Positions 54,199 to 64,000 of a stretch of 64,000 nucleotides of DNA are shown piece after piece (positions within the stretch are counted from its first letter, which is position 1; the number at the start of each line of letters is the position of its first letter). Origin of the DNA: Balanoglossus misakiensis (Eukaryota > Hemichordata). The position numbers and the translations under genes were made by a program. The stretch lies in the NCBI GenBank assembly GCA_040954595.2, contig CM082578.2, positions 15,748,001 through 15,812,000 on the forward strand. The letters are read 5' to 3'. The notes under the pieces are model-generated. The model worked only from the letters and a program-made list of their open reading frames with translations. It was not told where the DNA came from and did no database searches.

Positions 54199-55078
54199 AG
54201 TCTGTCACAGTGTTGATGACCTGCTAATGGAATCAGTGGGAGACTGCTCCGACTGGAGTAGGTATTCATTTCTGTCATCTGGGATCGACTGAGTGTAGTA
54301 GCAATGCCGAGCAGTGACATGCATGTAATGCATCCGTGTCACAGAGAATCCCTACAGAAGCACGAGTAGTTGTCGTTGAGGGCATCCCCCACGAAGAGCA
54401 GTACATATACGTCCGAATTTCAGGTAGAGGCAGTACGAGATCACTGTTAAGATGTATACGCAAAATAACTGAACCGGTCATATGACGCTAGAATGGACAG
54501 TACGCTCATTAAAAAGTGCATGATGTTTTCTTTTACATGACTGAATTGAAAATGCATGAACAAGTTAGGGGACAGTAGGATTTTGTATTCGATTGCAAAC
54601 ATTTAAATTAATACGTGATTTCATTTTTATGTCATGTATCTAAAGCATAGTACAGTTAAGAGGATTACATTTCATGGTAGTTTACCAAAGGCATAACTTC
54701 TTACGATGATACCCACCGTTAACTCATCTTTATGAAGAATTGAAGAAGTTTGCATATTTGTGAGGGTTTTTTCATCGCATCCGTAACACGGATAATCATT
54801 TGTAAATACAGTTTTTCTCTTATCGGATTATTTTGACTTTTATATGAAACATAATCATCAAAAATTTCACTATTTATTGAATCGATCCGATTTTTCTGTA
54901 CCTTTCTTAAACCATGTACATCTTTCAGTATAAATGATCGTAAATTTACCATTACGATAGTAATAAAAATCTACGGTTGAAAAACACGATGATGTGACAA
55001 ATGCAAATTAAAATGTGTCGATATAATAAATGGTATGCATTGCTATCTCAATTTAAGTCCTAGTTAAAACAAACCCTT
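54199..55078. other. 3' UTR and flank of the PPxY gene
   Basis: Non-coding, increasingly AT-rich. An AATAAA at 54962-54967 may be the polyadenylation signal, giving a 3' UTR of about 780 nt. No other feature was seen. Confidence 0.35.
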
Positions 55079-55079
55079 T

Positions 55080-55430
55080 CAGTGACATCATCATTGTCTC
55101 TTTCAAGGTATATGTCGAGCATCTTTACAATGTCTTTTCTTATTGTCAAGTCCATTTTATGCAGTTCCACGTGTTTCGCACACAGTGCCTCGACTGAACT
55201 CAGTTACCAGTTGCTTACTGGAAAATTTGGTAATTTCAACTGCAGCACGCTGCATTTCCGATCCTAAAAGGTCCTGTTTCACAACGGAACAAGTTGAAGA
55301 TTCTTGTCAAAATCTGTTTGACGCGAGCTCCAGCTATAAAATTCAGCACTTTGATATGCTTTATGCAATCTGCATGGACTACCTAAGATTGGGGAAAAGA
55401 CGAAATAACATATCAACTGAGGTTGGCGGC
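55080..55430 (-). pseudogene. Coding-looking minus-strand stretch broken by frameshifts
   Basis: Reading the minus strand, three registers in turn give protein-like sequence: near 55380-55300 VLNFIAGARVKQILTRIFN, then near 55300-55200 VVKQDLLGSEMQRAAVEITK, then near 55190-55070 MDLTIRKDIVKMLDIYLERD ending in a stop. Each register is closed by stops where the next takes over, which suggests two frameshifts in an old coding sequence or in the assembly. I do not recognise the family, and chance cannot be excluded. Confidence 0.3.
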
Positions 55431-55503
55431 ATTCACATAACCCGTATGTACCCAAATTGAATTTGAACACGAACGGGCAATGTGTTGTGAACAAGCAGAC
55501 CGA

Positions 55504-55519
55504 CCCCCCCCCCCCCCCC
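55504..55519. repeat. Poly-C tract (16 C)
   Basis: A homopolymer run between the two converging membrane protein genes; its length may be unreliable. Confidence 0.85.
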
Positions 55520-55805
55520 ACAATATCATAGTATTGTACCAGGGTAAAATCCAAAACTAACAGAATAGGCCACTTTCATGCATGACCCCTTTGTGACCCC
55601 TACATCCTGGCATTTTGTTGGTATGAGTTTATCATGATTTTTGGCTTAAACTCTGGATCAGTCGACTATACTTATTGAATCTGTGCGCCTGTAATTCACC
55701 CTACCTAGAACAAAGACCTGTATGTAATGTTAAATGCTGTATGATGTCATACCTACAAAATACCAGTATGTACGGTCACTCAGGGGTCACGAAAGTGACC
55801 TTGTT

Positions 55806-57188
55806 TTATGAAAGTGAACTTTTTTCACTACCTTGGACTGTTAGAACTGGTATGACGGGTGGAGTTCGCCTATCGCGGATAATTTGACCGATGCCATATC
55901 TCATACATAAATATACCAGCAGAATGATAACAACGGCAGCTAGTCCTATCGATATGCCAATGACAGAAGATATAGATACTGTGCTGCCTTCCCCTATAAT
56001 AAAGTAGAATAGTAGAACACGTGGACAAATCTGACGCATTAGTCATTTAGCATGTTTTTAACCATTAAAGCCAATTTGTTCATTTACCCAGTGGCAAATG
56101 TACTGCCGTATCAGAAAACTGACGATAAAATTTGGAACATGAATCCCTACCTGGAGCAAATTCACACCTCTCACCATAATAACCGTCATTACACCTACAC
56201 ACACCAGATATAGCAATACATTCACCATGGCTGCTGCAGTTACCATCATAGCGACAGTCAAAGCCAAACTTCTCAAACATATCTGAGAGAGTGAGCAAGA
56301 GAGAGGGGGGAGGGGGGGGGAGTTATTGCAACAATACCCATGTATAAACCAACTGGAATGTCATCAATTTGACGTGTCATAGTTCTAACATATCTTTCTT
56401 TTGCAGTTGTTCTAGAGAAGCATTCAATCTCAATGTACATTGGTGTGATTTGTGTCTGTGAGCGCCAAAGTGGGCATGCACAATGGGAAGTCCGTACGAA
56501 CTTACCAATTTCACAATGTCTACCGTAAAACCTGTCGGTACATGTACATGTGGGCTCGTGATCATGGATCATTTCACAGATTCCCCGATTTAAGCATCCT
56601 CCACATTCTTTCAGCGAAACTGTAACAAAAATACCGGCGGGTCTTTAGTCGTTATTATAAAATGACCGTAGATTACCCAGACTGGCGACGACACCAGAGT
56701 ACACGTAGGCCTATACACGTGTCGCATACGCCATGACAGGATAATTACAAAGGGGAAATTTATGTGGTTCATGAACTTCGACAAATGATTGAATAATACA
56801 TAAGAATTATGATTAATGAGTCAGATCGATGCAAGGTGATACGGCATTAAAGAACAAAGATCAATATGCGATGCAAGCTGTCATTAAATGAAATGATATT
56901 CATAAATGTAGGCGTGATATGTTAATTGACTTTTAAAGGCCAGGTGCATGGATCTGGTAACAATTGAGAAATCCTTCGTGCGTCTTGGAACTAGTCGATT
57001 TGGAGACGTGATATGAAAAATAGCCGACAAAATTTACTGACGTCTCGTTTTATCATTTATGACGAGTCTTTAAACCGGATGCTTAATAAAACTCCCCAAA
57101 AATTAAATATAATCTCACCTTCCCTGCATATGACCTCGGAAGAGAAATATATCATTAGCAGAATTAGGGAGGGAGTCTTGAATGTCAT
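55806..57188 (-). CDS. Two-EGF single-pass membrane protein, short tail
   Basis: Four exons on the minus strand join in frame: 57188-57119, 56619-56506, 56282-56151 and 55993-55806 (504 nt, 167 aa), all introns phase 1. Order: signal peptide MTFKTPSLILLMIYFSSEVI (cut near C21), EGF 1 with cysteines 29, 32, 38, 48, 50, 59, EGF 2 with cysteines 71, 77, 83, 90, 92, 101, transmembrane helix about 111-134, and a tail of some 30 residues. EGF 1 has only two residues between its first two cysteines (CGGC), an unusual spacing shared with the neighbour at 58816-60975 (CGIC). Both genes have a 70-nt coding first exon, so they look like tandem duplicates. The tail has no PPxY. A donor-like AAG|GTAGTG lies in the last exon before the stop and could lead to a longer tail. 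It is probably a cell-surface protein; ligand and role are unknown. Confidence 0.75.
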
Positions 57189-58815
57189 TTTACATTTTCT
57201 GCTCTCTAGCGTATTGAGTATACTAGCTGTTGATAAAATAAATGACACAAATAGTAAACACTGGGGTCGATAGAACTTTGCAGTTGTTTTCAATCCAGCT
57301 GGGTTATACGGGTACACGGTTGTAAAACTCTTGTTTTTGAGAATGTTGCCTCCGGATATACTTTTGCAAGCATATGAAACTAACGAGGACATTCTCGTTA
57401 CAGCTCTATTGAGAACATATGAAATACCTTCAATTAAATCTAAATGTTATGTGATACAGTTAAAAGCTATAAAAATAGAATACCATCTACGAATAAGCTT
57501 GTAATTACCCGGTGATGTCAAAATGGTGTCATTTACAGCCTGTTATTCCCCTTTCTTTGCCATTTTCGAAACTGATATGATCGAAATACGGGTTTTTTGT
57601 ACGGTAATGGTGATAAAATCTCTGGCGTCATATCACTAATAATGGAACGATGGGAGGTAAACCGCTATTTTGGTATACTCAGTACCGTGCAATTTTTATC
57701 AGTACCATGCAATATTTAGGCCAACAGATGCCACGGCAATATTTCACCACATGAGTTACAATGGACGCACGCACATATAATGGGGATTCACAATATCTCC
57801 GTTGCACTAACCTGTCACCGATTTTGACGACGGTGCATGATTTGTGTGATGTTCTACGCAAGAATACCTGATTCCTCCCGGCCAATCACGCTGTGTACAC
57901 GATGACGATGTCGAGTATCATTTGTGATACTGTTAGGTGGCGATCACGTCACATGCGGCGTATTTTTAGAAAACTGCACAGAAGCCGGGTCAATTGAACT
58001 CAGAGAATGTGGTAAATTGATGGGCGCATAGTGACATTACCATTTTAGCTCACGTATGGGAACTGAGCAGAGGCGGAGTAGAGCAGAGCTATGACCGAAC
58101 AGATACAGAGCAAGGAGGGAGAGGGAGAAGTCGTACAGTTGAAAAGCTAAATAGCGACTACTGGGCTTGCAGTAACCAAGCAATTTTTGTTACGATAAAC
58201 GTCGTCATTAGATTGCCCTGACGGAGGTAAACTGACTCGTGGGACGTTTGCATCTTTATCTTTTTTTATTTCGTCAACCATGTGATTTTTTGTAGGAAAT
58301 AAAACACCTCATGAATATAATACCAGTTTCAAGGGCCACAGCAGAAAAGAGTAAACAACCGACACAGCGTAATGTGAGGGCGTCCTTCTCTGATCCGCAG
58401 GTGGATGCCACTTTTTTGGTGACCAAAAGTGCGTCATATCATGGTCATTAGATGCCTTAGACATGACATTTTAATCACATATGGGAATATTCTATTAGAG
58501 GGGATCGTCTTTTAACCAACTGTTTGGAGTGTTGAAAAATATTGAAAGTCGCCCATCACTATCTTAACTGGCCAGTCTCACAATCCTAGAATAGTGATTT
58601 TATCCTTTAAGGACCTTTGAAAACTTTCTGCCTGTTTCTGATATTAATATGTGTTAAAATATACTTATTTTGCTACCACGATACCTTATATTGTGACCTG
58701 TTTTTGAAGTATATACATAGGCTGTAATATTCTGCTCATGTGTAAATGGCATATGGAAATATATATAAAGTCACCTTCTGCGTTTGCATTAGATATGCAT
58801 TCGTCACTTCTCGAC
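57189..58815. other. Region between the two EGF genes
   Basis: It contains the 5' flank of the short-tail gene and the 3' flank of the long-tail gene. A minus-strand AATAAA (+ TTTATT at 58265-58270) lies about 550 bp after the long-tail stop. No exon was recognised. Confidence 0.4.
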
Positions 58816-60019
58816 TCAGAGAGTCGTGCTGTCAACAGCATTGCTGTCCGACCCCGAGGGATCATGCTGATCACGTGACGATTCAACGTCACCGCCTTGA
58901 CTTGAAGTCTTGCCACTATCGAAGAAGCCATTGCTGTCACTGCCAAGTTCCACGTCTATTCTACTGCTATGCAAATTTTTCATAGCCATCTCGCTTTCGC
59001 CTACGTTGCCTGTTGGAGAGGGGCACTCGGAACCGTTCTGGCCTTCGCTCGATATTGTCGACGGGCAACGCATAAATAAACCGCTGACGTCCGTGTGGAC
59101 ACTTGTCTCTTTCTCGTCGGAGGCCGCCGCTTCGTCGTACGGCGGCGGTAGACTTACAAGACTACATTCCTGCAGTGTGACGCCGGACGGAGTTCTCTCA
59201 CAAATCTCCCTGTCCAGCGCCCGCTTCGATGAGTTCTGAAGCGCCCCAGGCGATGTTGAGATTCCTCGTAGACCTGCCTTCGACGACCGTTTGCGTTTTG
59301 GAAGTGACGGAAACCATGACCCAGACTGGTTGCCGAAACCTGCAACGTGAAGGGGAAAAAAACCATGGTTCCACTGTTGTAATGGTGGTCATCTATTTAT
59401 ACGTTTCCGTGGTCCCAAATCCGCAGTTTTTCAACTGGAAACTGCAAAGTACATCTAAATGCCGCACGACAGCGTGAAAACAATATCTTGGGCAAGTTGC
59501 ATGCAGTAACTCTTACTTTATGCAAACAATCTTCATTGCACTAACCACATCCATAAGATCGTGAATTCTAACCAAGACGAACTTCCCCACTTCAAGCCAA
59601 TCAGACTTATCGTTCAAAGGATATCATGTACGTCCACAGACAGTCCAGACAGACAGACGGACGGACACAGACAAATACTGTTACGACAATAGCACCTGTG
59701 TGTGAACACGGGAGCTGATAAAATAAATAGGTGTAAACTCACAGCTACTGTCGTTTCTCTGTATATCATAACCTGCTTGCTTCATTCGCAAACCCTCAGG
59801 AAGTCTTAGACGCGGTGGCCCGTCAACCTGAATAGCGTTACGGACTTCTTCTTCGGCTTCTTCGTCTTCCTGTCGGTCTCGTATTCGTTTGACATTGATG
59901 TATATGACAACCATACAGACTGCCATCATTACAACCAGTGAAAAGATTATCGACACTATCATTGAACGCCTATTTTTCTCGTCCTCAGTCGGGCTGTTCC
60001 ACGGATCTTAGAAGATAAT

Positions 60020-60117
<98 letters not shown>

Positions 60118-60975
60118 TAATTAACTGTAACCGGCACATCTTCTTTAACATTCAGTTTTATATTGAATTGTTAATACTTTTTTCCGCACTTTTTGCGAAT
60201 CTTCAATTAGAAAGGTTTTACTAGTAAGGCAGATACAATTAACTTACCATTTGAGCTTTGGCAACGTTCGCCATAATAGGGATCAACACATGCGCATACA
60301 CCTGTATTCTTGTTGCAGTAGCCTCCATTCAGACACGATTGCATATTGCAATTAAATTTCACTGTATTGAATGATAAAGATAACATAGGTGACTTTGAAT
60401 TGAAACCTCTCTGGTCTATCCTGTGTTAATTGACAATGTACTATGAAGCAATTCAGTTACCACAATATTCAGGCTTAATGTAATATGTCAACGAGTTGCA
60501 GCCACGACCGGACATGATGCAAAGAATGATCACCATAGATACGTACCCTCTTCACAGTTTTCTCCAGTGAAATCGATAGGACAAATGCATTGTGGGATGC
60601 TTGGGTCACAAGTTCCCCCGTTGTCACATATACCACATGGGTCAATCGTTGACGTTGTATTGCTATTGTTGCCTGTTGACAAGGAAAAATGTGCATCGCT
60701 TTATGTGTTCAGGCAGTTGAGCAAAGCAAGGTCAGCATAAGTTCTCGTTTCACCGTTGAGGGCTTACCAGTACAATAGGGAGACCCTATTACCAAAATCG
60801 TCGTACTGTGGCACTGCACGTGGAACACTGCATGTGGATGTGAAAGGAACTGTACTAGGCGAAAACTCATGTACACAAGGTTATTATGTCTAATCAAATA
60901 CCTACCGGCGATTGGATAGACTGCTGTAATAAGGATCACATTCAATGATGTGTACAGTGCCACTTCAGAAGTCAT
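58816..60975 (-). CDS. Two-EGF single-pass membrane protein with long PPxY tail
   Basis: Five coding exons on the minus strand join in frame: 60975-60906, 60672-60547, 60361-60248, 60006-59743 and 59339-58816 (1098 nt, 365 aa), all introns phase 1 with good splice sites. Order: signal peptide (1-23), a short Asn/Thr-rich spacer, EGF 1 (cysteines 36, 39, 45, 52, 54, 63), EGF 2 (70, 75, 81, 88, 90, 99), transmembrane helix about 119-142, then a tail of some 220 residues. The tail has a juxtamembrane acidic patch (EDEEAEEE), a basic patch PKRKRSSK (205-212) that fits a classical NLS, PPPYDE (256-261), a Ser/Asp-rich C-terminus and the end STTL, a class I PDZ ligand. PPxY suggests WW-domain partners. 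The start ATG follows a 5' UTR acceptor (exon starts at 60997). Related to the adjacent short-tail gene; no named family recognised. Signalling or scaffold roles are inference. Confidence 0.8.
60022..60117. repeat. (ATC)32 microsatellite next to a splice acceptor
   Basis: Thirty-two perfect units. On the minus (transcribed) strand this is (GAT)n and ends just 15 nt before the acceptor of the transmembrane exon (60006), leaving only TTATTATCTTCTAAG between. Confidence 0.97.
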
Positions 60976-60997
60976 CGTTGGAAGCAGCTTTTAGGTC
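60976..60997 (-). other. 5' UTR part of the long-tail EGF gene exon 2
   Basis: TTTACTTTCAG precedes base 60997 on the minus strand, a clean acceptor 22 nt before the ATG. So at least one noncoding exon must lie upstream (higher coordinates). Confidence 0.55.
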
Positions 60998-61100
60998 CTG
61001 AAAGTAAACCAGATGAGAACGTAGCATTAGCAAGACATTCTTGGAGCGACAACCACTGACGAGCGAGTGTCTTTCATTCCTGGCTTTGTAATCATCACCT

Positions 61101-61213
61101 GGATGGTTTTGGTGACGGTGGTAGTGATGATGATGGTGGTGGTGGTGGGGGTGGTGCCGGGTAATGATTACGGTGGTGGTGATGAGGATGATGATGATGA
61201 TGATGACGATGTA
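61101..61213. repeat. GGT/GAT-rich compound microsatellite
   Basis: A run of GGT, GAT and related triplets, within the predicted first intron of the long-tail EGF gene. The + strand open frame across it encodes only Val and Asp runs and is not a gene. Confidence 0.85.
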
Positions 61214-62843
61214 ACAAAGTTGTTCTTGAACTACAGTGAGTTCAAGTAATTAAGTATGCCACATTTCAACATTCGCACTCTTCATTTTACAATCATACAT
61301 TTGTGATAGCTGACTGCAACCAAAAGGAGTTGATTCGTTGTACTTTGTAAATCCCATTTGAAAACAGAATATGTTACATACTTTGTCATGTCATGATTTC
61401 ACACACGCACCAACAGCCTTTTACGTCCCTATAAGCTTATCCCCACACAGAAATGAAATTTTACGTGCAGCAGAATGTTGTGAAGTGTTTAGTAAACAAC
61501 CTGTTACATGCGAAGAATCATGTCCGCGTGTTTGGCATCTGACCGCTCACACATCATAGGTAGGTTACTGACCCTGCAAGCAATCATTCAACAGGTTCTG
61601 CCTGTACATGCGTGACGGGCACGTAAACGAATCACGTGATCATATCGTACTAGAATTTCAGTATAGAAAATATATTTTTGTTCAATAGTCGTACACATGT
61701 ACATTGTTGGAACAATGGGAACTATGTCAGCGGTGCAGCGCCATACTGAGTTTCACCTTGACTGGTTTTAGAACTCTACTTTAGGCTCTTTGACCTTGGT
61801 TGTATTTGACTACTATAAGCACTGACACAACGTTTGTACTATATTTGTAGCTGCGTCATACCTTTTTAATGCTTTTTATGTGTATTGAAATTTCAACACT
61901 GGGTTTGAAGCTAAGGGGAGATCGCGTTCTGTAGTGTGTACATTCCTGCCCCAAAACTTGACACGATTTCATAGTAAACTGTGCCAAGCAGATATGGTTG
62001 GTGTTGTCTCTATATGACCCCGGACTCAAGGGAGGGGTTCAACTGGCACGTAAAGGCGCATAGCAATGTAGAGAATTTCACCTAGACTGCGTTGTGCGCT
62101 CTTGGGTGTCATGGTTGCAAATATCGCAGACTATTTTCATCGGCGGAGGCTAGCGATATTATGGGGATACAAGGCTGAATAATATTATTGAGAAAGAGCA
62201 CGAGTCACGATTTAATGCAGCCAACCTCTTTCCATCGCGTGTACATAATCACCACCAGCTTTCAATGTGGACTATGTCGACAATGTACACAATATATAAA
62301 GCGAACAGCAGTGACGAAATCACATCAATTTTGAAAGCAACTTGATATCGACGCCTGGCGACTTGCCCATGACACCTACGTGCGTCGCGTTCGGCACACT
62401 GCGTGCACAAGGTACAACTTGAAAGACAACACGACTAACCCTGAAGCCTCCATGGTTACGAATCGACGTTAATATGCCTCTAAATTTGGTACATATCGAC
62501 ATTTCCCCTACTTACCCACACCAATTGACAGTATTCGACGTTTTGAGCCCTCAAGATACACTTAAATTTCGTCAAAGACCAAGTAAATAGAAACACCAAA
62601 CACGTTCAACTTCACGGAAGACCATTTCTCAATTAATAAACAAGGATAACCTTTGTGCCTTTGCTTCGTTCAGTTCCTGTGAACGCAATCGCCATGACCT
62701 CTGTACAGGCAAACATATCGTAAAGCAGAAAGTTACCATACCATATCGTAGAGGGCGTACAGACAAGAACGCAAATGTATTAGCAGGCAAAGAATACATT
62801 TCAGATTTATCCGCCTTGGATATAACACCAGTTTGCAGCTTAC
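61214..62843. other. Predicted first intron of the long-tail EGF gene
   Basis: No coding exon was recognised. A + strand TATATAAAG at 62291-62299 is TATA-like but leads to nothing I can support. If the promoter at 62947 is right, this stretch is intronic. Confidence 0.35.
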
Positions 62844-62920
62844 ACAGACGTTGACTTTTTTACATCCGTAGTTGAGGTTATTGATTATTTCCTTATCCTG
62901 GAATAAGTTGAAAGTTTCCT
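62844..62920 (-). other. Candidate noncoding first exon of the long-tail EGF gene
   Basis: A minus-strand TATAAATA (62947-62954) would start transcription near 62920, and a donor CTGT|GTAAGC follows base 62844. The exon contains a start-stop pair ATG TAA (62865-62860). Linkage to the acceptor at 60997 is inference from position and strand. Confidence 0.35.
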
Positions 62921-62946
62921 TGCGATTGTGACCCGCGCACACTGCT

Positions 62947-62954
62947 TATTTATA
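62947..62954 (-). promoter_or_regulatory. Candidate TATA box for the minus-strand EGF gene
   Basis: TATAAATA on the minus strand, about 2 kb upstream of the signal-peptide exon. Confidence 0.35.
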
Positions 62955-64000
62955 GTCAGAAGATACTGAGAGTTTATTTTAGGTCGACGTCTCCACATGC
63001 ACAAGAAATCTATTAGTACAACGATCGCCTGAAAGTCGGCAGTAGATCTGAGAACGATGATCAATCGAATAGAACGTCATCATCCCATGGTAAGTTGGCT
63101 ATATTGATTGCTCCTGTTTTGATTTGTTTTACGTTAATATTGGTGATTAATTTTCAAATCATTTCATCACTTTCATGATGCTATAGTTCATCGAAAGAAA
63201 TGCTACTTTTAACCACAGCGTTCATTTGTATATCCACTGTGTAAACCGATTTACTATTTTCTCCGTATCGATCATAAGTAACACATTGGCATGCACTGTC
63301 ATGCGCTGCGTCTTAAGATGCCATTATGCTATTATACAACTCTCAGAATGGCGTTTAAAAGCTTTTGCTTTGTAAGGTCATTGAGTTGATTGACGTATAC
63401 TGGCGTGTATCTCATCCCAACAACAGATACTGCTGAAATTCGACTCCGCCGTACTCTCCAGCGACCACTGTACAATATAACATGTGAACCTCAATGATGG
63501 CGGGCACCAGCAGTGTTTAACGGTGCCATGTCACAACGAAACGAATTGAGGGGAACGGCTGTTATAATTGTCCGTGAAAATATCGAAGTATTGAATTTCA
63601 AGTTGAAGCATCCCTTCACAAAATACATACGCTGAATATTTGTTTGGTAATGGTAGATAGAAAATAAAATTTTCATTGCTTTAAAGTGCAACAACAATCG
63701 AATATTATTACCAGCCAACAAAATAGAACCAGAAATTAACTCGCGTGTTTGTAAAAAAAAAGGTTATGATACTTTTGGCTTTTGCGGTTATCGACTGTCC
63801 AATTTATGATTCTATGGACATTGTGTTGAAATCGCTCAATGGAGGTTATGTAGTCACTTCTTAGATTGCGCATATCTCGCAAAATAATGTTTTATTTTTG
63901 TCTGATTAAACTTCACTTTGATCACATTTACAGTTGGCTCCGGTGTCCTAGTCACTCATGCATGAAATTCCCGTAAATTGACTTCAAACGATTCAATTTG
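62955..64000. other. Upstream flank, nothing recognised
   Basis: AT-rich non-coding sequence; the short open frames have no signature. Confidence 0.45.

Noticed and set aside
59154-59392. Two overlapping minus-strand frames over the tail exon of the long-tail EGF gene
   Set aside because: They run through the splice acceptor in the wrong register; the supported register starts FGNQSGSW after the acceptor at 59340.
61067-61249. + strand frame ending in poly-Asp
   Set aside because: It is a translation of the GGT/GAT microsatellite.

Overview
This is a metazoan nuclear window of roughly 38-40 % GC by eye. It has spliced genes with GT-AG introns, long AT-rich introns and intergenic tracts, microsatellites and small MITE-like repeats. 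Gene content (an ELK-type ETS factor, an RD3 homologue, BRK1 and EGF membrane proteins) fits an invertebrate animal. A deuterostome such as a hemichordate, echinoderm or amphioxus is my best guess, but the sequence alone cannot settle the species. Most real coding sequence lies in short exons, and I reconstructed the genes by matching splice sites and phases.

Layout. About 1-8.1 kb: no convincing gene. 8.19-25.7 kb, + strand: an ELK (ternary complex factor) gene. It has a promoter with a palindromic CArG box plus ETS site, then CCAAT, CRE and TATA. A noncoding exon ends at 8801. Coding exons are 10564-10639, 14738-14809 and 22529-23559, followed by a long 3' UTR. A second TATA promoter (22189-22199) lies just upstream of the ETS exon and could make a shorter isoform. 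25.7-47.5 kb: a gene-free tract with MITE-like repeats and RFX X-box-like palindromes. 47549-48175, - strand: an intronless RD3 homologue. 49124-49899, + strand: BRK1 (HSPC300) in three exons.

52.7-61 kb holds a cluster of small single-pass membrane proteins whose internal introns are all phase 1. It has a + strand gene (52875-54198) with an N-glycosylated ectodomain and two PPxY motifs in its tail. Facing it are two tandem - strand paralogues (55806-57188 and 58816-60975), each with signal peptide, two EGF domains, a transmembrane helix and a tail. The second has a long tail with an NLS-like basic patch, PPPYDE and a PDZ-type C-terminus. I do not recognise this cluster as a named family. It is the best candidate here for something undescribed. 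A frameshifted, coding-looking stretch lies between the converging genes (55.08-55.43 kb).

How the genes relate: ELK factors act with SRF at serum response elements, and the ELK promoter itself carries an SRE-like element. BRK1 belongs to the WAVE actin-nucleation complex. RD3 is known as a regulator of photoreceptor membrane guanylate cyclase. The PPxY proteins are predicted partners of WW-domain proteins such as NEDD4-type ligases. There is no operon-like logic; these are separate transcription units.
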